Origin: Caenorhabditis elegans
Taxonomy: Eukaryota; Nematoda; Chromadorea; Rhabditida; Rhabditidae
Direction of reading: 5' to 3'
Length of the DNA: 64,000 nt
Assembly: GCF_000002985.6 (NCBI RefSeq)
Contig: NC_003284.9
Coordinates: 4,216,001 to 4,280,000 of the forward strand
Below are positions 39,177 through 49,931 of the stretch, in pieces. A model generated the notes under the pieces. That model searched no databases, was not told the DNA's origin, and worked only from the letters and a program-made list of their open reading frames with translations. A program made the translations under genes and the position numbers. Numbering within the stretch: the first letter of the stretch is position 1; each line of letters begins with the position of its first letter.

Positions 39177-40728
39177 ATGAATGCCAACGATTTGTTTGGT
39201 GGCCTTAGTGAGAGCAGTGGGAGCAGTGACGAAGACGACGACACTGTGATGCCACAACCAACAGGCGCTCACAATGTGCTTGCAGATTTGGAGCTCAGGT
39301 AATCTTTGCTTATATTATTAAAATTATATCATATTATTTTTTCAGCGATGACGATGGAGATGAGGATTTTTCAAGAGATGGAATGCGCTCTGACGAAAAC
39401 CAAATTTCGCCGGGACAGGAGTCCGTACCAACTCCGATCACACCGAGAGCACCAGTCGTCTTTTCACTTTCCGACGGAGAGGATTCTATGGATATGCCGG
39501 ACATCGACCAGATGATGATGAAACGGAATGCCGCTGCTGCCGCGGCCGCTGCTGCAGAAGAGCAAGCTGCTCGAGAAGCTGAAGCTGATAGAGTTGCGGA
39601 GGCGAACAGAGCTGCGGAAACCGCCAAGACTGCTGAGAAGCGAAAAGTGAGTCATTTCTTGTTTCCCGACGATGTATAATTATAATATAATTGTAGATTG
39701 ATAAAATTTCAAAAAGCGAGCCACCAAGAAAGCAGCCACGTCATGATGATAACTCTGAAGCTGGGCCCAGCGGGCAGATTTCGGTACGTAAAATCTGTGA
39801 TACTTAACTAATTCAAAAAGAAATGGACTGAATATATTGGTTACCCAATATTAATCGCCGATGAAACACTTTTCAATTACAGGGAGACGACGACCTTCTG
39901 GACACAAACATTTCGCTGGAAAGCTTCGACTTGAGCAAAGTAAACGATGCAAGGTACCAAGCATTGATTCAACAACATCAGCCGGAAGAAGAAGCGTAAG
40001 ATTTTATAGAAGAAGTATCGATGCGTTTATATAAGAACAAAAAGCACCCAAACGGACAAATTTCGTATGGAGACTTCTCAAAAACTTCCTCAAATTTTTT
40101 TGACCGTTCACAATCTTGAGAAAACACTAATTTTAGCCAACATTTCCAATTTTGCAACGTTTGCGTGTCGCAGCAGTATATAAATATAAATGAGTAGAAT
40201 CCAGAATTAATATAACTCCTTTAACACGCTGGCACATTCGATTATCTAATTTATTCATTTTTCAGGCCTGGCCCCTCACGTCCAGCACCAGCTCGTCCAG
40301 CGCGGAAACTTGACGATGAAGAAGAAAATGAGCTTTCGCGATTGAAGACACAAGTTTTGCTTTCCAACTTTTCACAAGAGCAACTGGAAAGATATGAGTC
40401 ATACAGACGGTAATATTGGTAATAAAACACAAAAAAATAATAAATGATGAACTTCAGCTCTTCATTCCAAAAGTCGACTATTCGCCGTTTGATCAGTCAG
40501 TACACTGGAGGAGTGAACGTTGGACAGAGTGTGGTCATCGCTATCGCAGGATTGGCTAAGGTGTTCGTCGGTGAAGTTGTCGAAGAAGCATTGGATATTC
40601 GTGACATAAATGAGGAAGAAGCTAGCAATCCACTACAGCCGCATCATATTCGTCAAGCGTTCCTCCGGCTCGGAGAGCAAGGAAAGCTATTCCCACCAAT
40701 TGGTCCGAAACAATCCCATCTTGAGTGA
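39177..40728 (+). CDS. taf-11.1: TFIID subunit TAF11
   Basis: TBP-associated factor 11, a histone-fold subunit of TFIID that pairs with TAF13 and contacts TBP/TFIIA at core promoters. Six exons close in frame: 39177-39298, 39346-39646, 39697-39783, 39883-39995, 40266-40409 and 40458-40728, giving 345 residues. The N-terminal ~200 residues are disordered: an acidic [10 protein letters not shown] stretch, a run of nine alanines, an Ala/Glu-rich helix and Pro/Arg-rich linkers. The conserved TAF11 fold is at the C-terminus: [51 protein letters not shown] and [13 protein letters not shown]. The N-terminus is longer than in vertebrate TAF11. A variant poly(A) signal AATGAA is near 40794. Identification is strong; the '.1' suffix is from recall. 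Confidence 0.95.
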
Positions 40729-41060
40729 ATAATTATTTTTCTTTGGTTTTCCGTTTCATTTTTATTGCTTTGTTTTACATATAATCAGATTCTAATGAAA
40801 AAAAGTAATCACTGACTGCCTATGTGGAAACAGAAAACTTTAAGTTACATTTTGACCGGAAATTTGTTTCTCTGACATTTCAAAAAATGTCACGTGCACA
40901 AATATCAACATAGAACTAACTAGAAATATATCTAACCAACTTATTTTTTCTGAAAGCAGTGATCAACAATTTGCCGTTACATAATTGTAGATGTCGGCGC
41001 AGTTTAGTTTGACACGGACACTCGCCAACTCTCAATGTGCTCTGACCAGTCTGACTCGCG
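40729..41060. other. Short intergenic gap
   Basis: About 330 bp holding the taf-11.1 3' end and the upstream region of the second receptor gene; nothing else seen. Confidence 0.5.
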
Positions 41061-43094
41061 ATGCCTTTGGAGCAAACGTTGCTTTTCATATTAGGCCTGA
41101 TTTCAGCTCTTTTATATTCAATGATTGTGAGAACACTTAGAAAACATAGAAAAACATCTCTTCTCGGAGGAACTTTCTTCAAGCTTGTTGAGCTGCAGGT
41201 ATAATAACTTTCTCCTAGAAATCTTTTTTATTAAATACTCTTTACAGTTTTACGCTGAATTAGTTTTCTTTATCGAATTTTCGATCACAATGCGGTTCCG
41301 AAAGTATACAGATTTTTACATGCTGTTTGAGCCAGATACAGTATTTATTGGTATTATTCCGCGAATTATTTCTGGCATACATTACTACATTAAGGTATAT
41401 TTTTTAGTGATCTGGAAAACGTTTTCAAAAATTAAATAAATCCGCCGAGTTTCATAATCAGACCTTGAGAAGTCGTTAAAAGTCGTTAAAACATAGTTCA
41501 AAAAAAGAGTAAACTATGAATAATGCGGTAATTGAGCTTACTAGTTCTCCACGTTTTTGTACGTAGAGACTCCGGCTTTTTTGAGAAAATGTATGTTAAA
41601 GCTCATAAGTACCAAAATTCGTCATGCTTTGTGCACCTGAAAGTCAACAAACTATTATACAAACACCAACACAACCCGTAGAATTAACGATTAAAATGTG
41701 CAAAATGAATTATAAATTTATTAAAAATTATCTTTCAGCTATCTAGTATAGGCTAGTAAAAGTGGAGGTTATAGCTAAATTTTAACTTTTTCTGTTCAAT
41801 TTTTTGAATTTCGGAGTTATGTAAAAAGCAACTAACGTAGCTACTTTGCTAATAAAAGTAATCAACAAATGCACATTTTCCAGCTTGTTGTCTACATAGG
41901 TTATTTGTTTTTTGCTGTTAATCGACTTTTCACCGCTTTGATGGTGTCTTCATACGACAAGGATAACATTTCGGTTTGTTGAAATTCCAAAATTTTCAAT
42001 ATTTATTATGTCTTTCAGGTATGGGGTACAAAAACATTGCAGCGGATAGCCATTGTTCAGTGGTCTATTCCAATTCTTGGACTTCTGCCAACACATGCGT
42101 GGCCCAATTTTGACTTTTACCTTCTCATTACTCCAACTGCAATGCGGCTGAATAACGATGCAGTTTCAACAGCGGTATTCAAAAAAAAATATTAGTTGAA
42201 AATTATTGTTCAAACTTCAGCTAATTGCCTACATTGACGGAATGTGTTGTTTGGTGACTTGTGCATTTTGTATGATTTGTTACATTATAACAATGATACT
42301 CATTAAAAAGAATTGGAAGAAAAGCTCAAACACGGTACAAAATTTTCAGATTTTCAAATCAGAGGTGCGCGGCAATTTTTCATAATTGCCGATTATCGAA
42401 GTTTTCGAAAATCGGCAAGCGCTAAAATTTCCCAAAAAAAGTAATATTTTCTGCAAATTTAGGCGCTTTTAAATTTGTTTTTATTGTTCACTTTTTAAGT
42501 TGAAAATTCAAAAACCATCGAATGTTTTTTTTTTTCATATTTGGCAACTGTTGCAACTGCCCGAAATTTCCAATTACTGTTCATCCCTGCTATACCATTC
42601 AATTTTAAGGTCTTCAAGAAAACAGGCGCAACTGCAGAACGAAGCCTATTCATTTCTTCATTTTTATCGTTTTGTGTCCTAATGCTAAACTTGACTGTGC
42701 AAATATTGAAAATTTGTATTTCTCTGGGTGGAATGACGAATATATTTTCAGTTTACGATGTTTCGTGAGTTTATCCAAAAACAAAAACCGTGACTTGTCT
42801 CACTAATCCCGGTAGTTGAAAATCGTTGTAACTCTGAATTATAATTTGTAGGTATCCCATGGTGGACTTAATGTACTCACATTATCCTTGGGTACTTCTC
42901 GTGACTTCATCTGTTCTTAGACGTCAACTTATATACGATGTGAAGATGCTTATAAGAAAGTAAGTGGATTTTTGTGTGCGTGGGGGTCATAATGAAGTTA
43001 AACTTATAGCTCACTGAAACTGGACGAAGCATCAATGAGCCTGTCTCGTGGCGGACAAACGAATGCCGTCTCAAAAACGACACCTGCAACTTGA
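41061..43094 (+). CDS. Chemoreceptor-type 7TM protein, Srg superfamily (srxa-like), paralogue 2
   Basis: Paralogue of 36356-38085. Eight exons close in frame: 41061-41198, 41248-41394, 41884-41973, 42019-42174, 42221-42334, 42610-42764, 42852-42959 and 43010-43094, giving 330 residues. The first four exons have exactly the same lengths (138, 147, 90 and 156 nt) as in paralogue 1. Conserved blocks include FSITMRFRKY, PRIISGIHYYIK, LLPTHAWP and YPMVDLMYSHYPWVLLVTS. The tail is again short, with Ser/Thr. The third intron has grown to 489 nt, and the intron before exon 6 holds a repeat (42360-42589). AATAAA lies at 43130-43135. A ligand cannot be predicted. Confidence 0.85.
42360..42589. mobile_element. 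Decayed inverted-repeat element (CAGGGATG family), copy B
   Basis: Starts cagaggtgcgcggcaa and ends ttcatccctg. The interior contains attgccgattatcgaa, aatcggcaagcgc and gcaactgcccgaa motifs, as in copy A. It fills most of an intron of the second receptor gene. Confidence 0.55.
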
Positions 43095-44653
43095 CCAAAC
43101 AATTTTCGCTTTCGTTCTATATTTGGAAGAATAAAGACCACTTTGTTCTCATGTTTTTTATCTAGGATGCAATCTTTTTTCTTATTTCACGGTGTTTCTC
43201 TTTTTTTTCCCGATTTTTTTCCTGATTCTTCAGTGGCTGCCTGCATAATTGCATAATTTCATTAGTTTAGTTTAGTTTTTTTTTAAATTTAATTTTTTAA
43301 GCAGTATGGGATAAACTGATTTTTTAAATGAAATTTTCAAGGCTCTGTTTACAGTATAAAAAACATGGCAAAATCAAAAGGATTTATTATGATCCTAAAT
43401 ATTCAAATTCAAAAATTTCCGAATTAGAGGCGATTCGGGCAGAATTTTATTTCAGACTTGTTTTGTTCAAACCAGTATCTATCGCTTTGGATTTTCTGGA
43501 GTATCACAAGTGAGGGATGCACTTGAATATAGTGCTAGAAAAAGCAAACATTCTAGTTAAACTTTTGAAAAATGTCGGACATTTTTTATTGTGTTCATTT
43601 AAAAAGTTGAAAAAATCCGTTTGTAATTTTTTTACAATTTTTATACTAAAGTTTAGCTCCTTTGTATCTGAACATCGTAAAAGTTCAAACCAGCAACATT
43701 ACTTAAAATTTCACAAAAAGTCCAGATTTCTTGAACATTTTGAATTTTTTGTTATGATTTTTGAGTATTTATTTGTGATAATGATGTTAAACTGCAAATC
43801 TTCAAAAATAATGCTAAAGCGCTAAGAGACCATTTTGTAAAAATTTGGCGCCGTCGTAGAACAGAAGTAGAAGAAGAAAAACAGGCAGTATTAAAGTCGT
43901 CTATTCAACTTTAACAAAATTTTTAACTCTCGTCTATGTTTGAAGCTTGAGATATAAATTATTTACATAAACATAATACATAAATATAAGCCAATCAAAA
44001 AAAAATTCGAAGATTAATTCAATCATTTCCGCCAATTTACTGATTTTTATTCAATTATTCGGGGTAGGTACACAAATTTGTCAAATATTTGGTTTCTATC
44101 AAAAAAAAAACTTGTGTTCACAAAATAACGTGAATCTATCAAATTGTGCTAAATAGGAGAATAATCAAATTAAACAATCTTTTCAGCCGCTTACAGGATT
44201 CCAAAACTGAAGATTTTTTAAAAGTTTATATTTGATGTCAGAAAGGAAAAATTACACAGCACAGAACTATTCAATTTATCCAAAAATGCAATGTTTGATT
44301 CATTTTGTTTTGCAAATTTTTTTTTTTAAAAATAAAGTTATATGGACATACATATAATACACATGTTTTCTGTTGTAAGCGAATTATTATCCCTTGTATA
44401 TTCTCACACATTTCCGCCATCTTCCATCTTAAAAATAAACATACGGCGTACGCCGTTCCCTCTGCTGCTGTCCCACTGCTGCAAGTCCGCAATGTGTCGT
44501 CAATTCCGATGTGTGCACCCGCGGTGACGTTTGCGGTACACACACGCAAGTTGCTAAGCCACACACGTTCGTCGACTCTATTTCTCGTCCGTGCTCATTG
44601 ATTTTTAGAACTTAAATTAGTTTTTACAAATAATTTATTGTTAATTTTCAGGT
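43095..44653. other. Intergenic between receptor 2 and the TMEM87 gene
   Basis: Apart from the coding-like blocks near 43353-43914, no gene is seen. 44440-44600 is GC-rich and probably the promoter of the next gene. Confidence 0.45.
43765..43914 (+). pseudogene. Isolated coding-like exon, possibly a receptor-gene remnant
   Basis: A 50-codon frame ends NNAKALRDHFVKIWRRRR then TEVEEEKQAVLKSSIQL and a stop. Its basic then acidic tail looks like the cytoplasmic end of a membrane protein. A further open block at about 43353-43512 (YYDPKYSNSKISELEAIRAE...) lies upstream, with a tttacag acceptor in front, but I could not connect the two with splice sites. It may be a decayed gene or an extra exon of a neighbouring one; evidence is weak. 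Confidence 0.25.
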
Positions 44654-47600
44654 ATGAAAACCGTAACCCTACTACTGGCGTTAATTAGCCATGTAGCCTC
44701 TAATCTTTTAATGCCCGGAATATACACAGAGGTTGTAGAAATTCAACAGGGAAAGGTAGAGTTTTGTTAATCAAATTTTAAAAATCAATCCTCATTTCTT
44801 TAGTATCAACTGATTGGAGTCCCACAAGCTGCTCTCAATGGAACGGTCGTTCAACTTGAATTCACATGTGATCCGGAAGTTGAACTTGAGTTTGATGTAA
44901 GTTTTCAGCTATAAATATTGATTTTTTTTTTTGAAGTAATTCAACTTCATCTAATTATTTTCCACTCGGACGTAACATGAGTCAACTATTATTTCGAAAT
45001 CGATTATTCAAACTCCTCTTATCTATATTTTTTCTATAGCTATAATTTTCAGACTGAATTTGTCCTTCGCTCTTCGCCATGTGACAAGGAATTCTTTAAC
45101 ACGAAGGAAAACGAGAGACGCCAAAATCTGGTCAGAATATATGAGCTGGAAGAAAAAAAAAGTATTATTGTTTTTTTCAGGTTTTCTACTTCAACGAAAC
45201 AAATCAAAATCATATCCCTGATACATTCGATTACAACGAAATAGTGTACTACAAGTCTCCAGTGCAAACTATTTCCTGCAAAGGTTCTCATGGACGTTTC
45301 CTGTTCCCCAACCCAACTGGACCAATGGCAGTAAAACAAGTAACACCAGTACACGTAGACAGAGTAAAGAGAGATGCTGGTCTTGGATCTTTCCATCCTG
45401 CACAGAGTATTCCAAGAGACGGAATTTATTACATGATAATTAAGGTAATCCTGGAAAACAATAACTTGAAAGTATAACTCTAATAAACTTCAGGTCGTCG
45501 GGAAGTCATTCCCATCTAGTCCGAATTCAAACACCAACGTCACAATTTCGGTGCAATGGAAAGCACCGTATGGGTATTTGTCTGCAATCGACTGGCCACT
45601 GCTAAGGTATTTCAACTTGAAAAAATATATGCTAGAATAAATAAGTCACTGAACGTTTTTTTTTTGGTTCCCAGAGAATGAAAATTTGATATTAAATCTA
45701 AAATCCAAATTGAACTTGAGTAAATTTCTGAAACTTTATAATTTGTATCAGCTATCAATTTCTGGCCTCCCAAAACTACCCAGTGAATAGCTGAGATCTG
45801 AGTCCGAAAATCATTGAGTAAAAAAGTAAAAAAGCACTAGAATTCAATATATTTTTTAGCTCACCGAAAACAACAATTTAGGGTCGTCCTATTTTTGCAC
45901 TTGAATGTTAAGCAAATCATATTTTGAATAATAGTCATAATATAATTTGAATTAATTTCAAAAAAAATTCCTGACTTTCGAAAAATATATTGTCAAAACC
46001 ACGAAACTGAAAGCTGACATGAAAATACTATACATTCTGAAAGAGATTCATCTGCTTCCATCTCTAAGTTTATTGAAAACCTAGTTGTTATAGAGTTACT
46101 ATAACCACGGCAGAAGTCATATTCATATGCTCTTGCTCTTTTCAAAATTAAGTTTTCTACGTTTTTTTTTCATGATCTCGGGAGTATTACAACCAGTTAC
46201 AGATTCTACAAAATCATGTGTGTCTTCTACTCGGCTCTAGCTCTCATTTGGGTTTACTGTTGCATTAAGTACTATCGTGATATTCTTCGAATTCAATATT
46301 GGATTGGTAAGATCTTAAACGATTTACTGATTGAAATTTGAATTCCTTAACTTTGCTAGATGCCTGTAATTTCATTTTAAAATTATCAAAAACTTAATAT
46401 TAATTAAACAGGCGGCGTCATTGTGCTCGGAATGGTGGAGAAGGCGTTCTTCTTGTCGGAATACGCAACCATGAACGACACTGGATCAAGCATTGACGGA
46501 ATTCTGGAAGTGGCTGAAATTGTGTCATGTGCCAAGAAGACAATGTCAAGAGTGCTAGTGATAATTGTTTGCGTGGGATATGGAGTAGTGAAGCCAAGAT
46601 TGGGGCAAACTTTGAATCAAGTCGCAGGCGTTGGTCTTGTTTATTTCATTTTCTGCTCAATTGAAGGAATTGCGAGAGTTTCCAAGGTATATTTGGAAGT
46701 TAATTTTTGAAAAATCATAAGGCCGTCTTATAAAAATAGTACTATTCTTTTTGATCTTGGTGGGTTTGTGGCAAAGAGTTTTGTCAAATTCACTTCCGAA
46801 AAAGTTAAACTGACAGTCATCCCGAAAATATTATTTTTTTATTTCCTCTAGAAAGTACTTAATTTCCAAAAAAATATTTTCAATACAACTTATATATTAT
46901 GCATTAAAGCTATTGGTGGTAGCGCAAATATGAAAATAAAAATTTTAACTGGCTCAATTCAAAAGAGCGCTGACAAAATATATTACAAAATTTATCACTT
47001 TTTCAGTTAGGACAATTTAACATTAATTCAATTGCAAAAATAAAGTTATGGCTTTTAGCAGGTTTCCTAAAATACTTTAAAACCATATCTATTGCGACTG
47101 ATCAAAATTTTGAAAAAAAAAACGCCTCATATAAAAATTAATTTTTCAACTTGTCCGTATCGTATCGGCCGGAAATTATTTTTTAAAGAACCGTCTTTAA
47201 AGAATTTGGTATTTTAAATAGTTTCAGGCATTAAGCAGAATTTTTTTTTCAAAATCATCGAACAATATTGAAAAGGTGTTTGCTGATAAGATTAGATCGA
47301 AGTAAGGTGTTATTTTAAATATAATGCACAAACTCGTTGTTAGGAAAAAATCGATAAACATACATCTTCGTTCTTCCAGAACACGGTTGAGGCGACCCGA
47401 CAAAAACAGTTCGCTGCTCTGCCTCTCGTACTCACCGAGATGATCATCTTCTATTGGATATTCACATCGCTGGCTTCCACAATCCGCATGCTCCGTCTCA
47501 AAAGAAACGATATCAAGCTCAATGTGTACCGTCATTTCGCCAACACTTTGGCGTTCTCCGTTATTGCATCAGTTATCTTCATGCTGTGGAGTATGATTTA

Positions 47601-48276
47601 CCACATCTTCCCGACTTGTCGTGTTGATTGGAAAGAACTGTTAGTTTGTATAAATCTTTAAAAATTATAAAAACTTTTTTTGCAGGTGGGTCGACACTGC
47701 TTTCTGGCACGTGCTCTTCTGTTTTATCCTAGTTGTCATTATGATTCTCTGGCGTCCATCACAAAATAATCAACGATATGCTTTCACACCTCTTCTTGAT
47801 GACAGTGAAGATGAAAACGATCAAGGTGAGCATTGGATGTTAAAGTTTGAGTATGCATCTATTGTAGTCCAAAAAGACATATGACCATAGTAAATCACTT
47901 CAAACGTTATCAATTTCAATTTTCAATTTTCACAAAAAAATCTAATCTTTAACTAACATCAATCAAATACACTCTTCATTCAGACGAAATTTTCAACGCA
48001 TTTGCTCCTGGATACGATATTCTCACCGCCCGGACATCTGGATCTGGGGCTGAAACTAGAAAACTTAGAGAAGCTGAGAAGGAGCAAGAGAGAAAAGATG
48101 AAGCTATTAAGGTTTTTGTACAATTTTTGATTAAATATTTCATGCGTATCTTTCAGGAGGACTTGAAATGGATTGAGGAAAATATTCCGACAACACTGGC
48201 TGATACACTTATCGGAGGTCTGGATGACAATGAAGAATTCGAGTCAAAACAGCTGGAAGTTAGCAAGATGTTATAA
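44654..48276 (+). CDS. TMEM87A/B-type GOLD-domain seven-transmembrane protein
   Basis: Orthologue of the TMEM87 branch of the LU7TM (lung 7TM) family, Golgi/endosome-associated membrane proteins implicated in endosome-to-Golgi traffic and mechanosensitive currents. Eleven exons close in frame: 44654-44755, 44804-44896, 45053-45130, 45181-45444, 45494-45606, 46203-46306, 46412-46686, 47380-47639, 47686-47825, 47984-48111 and 48157-48276, giving 558 residues, close to vertebrate TMEM87A. A signal peptide ([16 protein letters not shown]) precedes a luminal GOLD-like domain of about 200 residues with [19 protein letters not shown]. Seven TM segments follow, with [19 protein letters not shown] and the [11 protein letters not shown] loop typical of the family. 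The cytoplasmic tail is acidic and then charged ([20 protein letters not shown]). Exon 3 must end at 45130, leaving a 50-nt intron. AATAAA lies at 48561-48566. Confidence 0.9.
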
Positions 48277-49931
48277 TTTGGTACCTGTGTCATTGTTCTT
48301 TCTCATTTGACGTCATGTTATGCATTCCATCGATTCACAATGTTCTTCAAAAAACTCGTTACTTTATAATTAATTTAGTGCAATACGGTTAGTCCGTGTG
48401 TGTTCTGCAATTCAAATTTCACGTGGTGTATAGTTTTATACGGATGGTCCTTTATCTTTTGACTAAATGTTCGTTCGAAAGTTTGTATTTTTATTGTAAA
48501 TTTTTTGAATGCGATAATAATAGCTTATTTTGGTGTGTTGTGCTTACTTAATGATTTGTGAATAAAGAAAATGAAGATAATCATATCAAATAAATAATTG
48601 CAGATTTTTTAACTTTTAAAGTTGTTGGAACTTATTTGGTAGCCGACCCAGAGGGTAAAACTGGTAATTTTCTAACCAGTGAAAATAAAAACACAACCAA
48701 ATGTCACGTTTGTTTAAAAATTACCACATTTTAAAAATATTTTTCTAGTCGCGCAACGTTCTCCCAACGCTATTGCTCAATGTCGCCCAATTCACCGATT
48801 TCATGAGGATTTTTAACAGGTGTGAATTAACTGGTGCCTGGAAACATTTTAAAATCTCAAAATCAGTTTGATGAAATTAGTTACCTATTTTTTCAGTTGA
48901 CATTAAAAACTTCCACAATTTTCAAACTTCGACAATATTACTCAAAAAATGTTTTCTAGTTCTCACAATTCAAAGTGGACTGTTAAATAAAATAAGTACG
49001 ACGATGTTCCCACAAATGTAACCGTGTTTCATTTCAGCCGTTTCAATGTTTACCACAAAGTGCTTGTTTGTTTGTTGGGGCTTGTCATTAATCTGTAACA
49101 AAGCTGTAATAATATGCATTTCTGATAATGTAAGCGCCAATAACAGTACAAAAATAAACTTCATACAATATTCTACATAGAAAGAAAATGCATGGATGTG
49201 CTTAAAGATGTATTGGTCACGAAAAAGCGGCCAAAGCTTAAAGCTTAGAAGTTGAAAGAATACAGTGCCCAAGTTCTAGGCAGTGTGCATTCACAAAGTG
49301 AGCAATGAAAACAAATCAAATTTATATGTCAACGAAACTTTAACTGATGAAGCTTTGATTATTTTAAATTCAACATTTTTTTAAACACTTAGTTTACAGG
49401 CAAAAGTTTTTTCTAACACGAACGGAAGGTACAAGTCCAAAGAATTGAGTTTCGCTTTCGTTTCATCTTACTCTTCAGTCACGTGAACTATCTCTGCGCG
49501 GTCACGAAATTCAGATTTGCAACGTCGAGTCGTAACATGTTACACAAATTGTTTTCATAATGAGATGTACGTATGCATGCCTGCATCTTCTTCATAGTCA
49601 GTTCGTCGTCTTCTTCTCAAGTAGTCAATGCAAAAATGCAGAAGAAGCCTTCGGATGAGTATTTGAGAAGAAGGCGCAAAATAGCGTGAAACAGCCGTCG
49701 GCATCATACAATCGTAAGTGGGAGGAGACCTCCTCCCTCCCACCGGACGGCGCACGCAACAGCCCGTAGACAGAAGAGACGCAGAGGTACGACCTAAAGG
49801 TGAAATGGAGTGCGGACTGGCGTGGAGACGCAGCCGAATGAAGAGACTGGGTAGGACAACGGCACAAAGACAGCTAGCAGTCACTCAGCTGATCATACCG
49901 AACTGCGGTCCTGCTGCCTGTCCTTACCGTC
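48277..49931. other. Intergenic between the TMEM87 gene and coel-1
   Basis: 3' region of the TMEM87 gene (AATAAA at 48561), then AT-rich sequence. 49560-49900 is GC-rich and likely the coel-1 promoter. The 1.65-kb spacing argues against an operon. Confidence 0.5.
48561..48566 (+). terminator. Polyadenylation signal of the TMEM87 gene
   Basis: AATAAA 285 nt past the stop codon. Confidence 0.65.

Noticed and set aside
39334-39655. Minus frames rich in Ala and Ser
   Set aside because: Antisense of the taf-11.1 alanine run and acidic region.
45131-45180. Reading exon 3 of the TMEM87 gene on to the AAAAA|GTATT donor
   Set aside because: It would leave a 19-nt intron, too short to splice. The donor at 45131 gives a 50-nt intron and keeps the frame.
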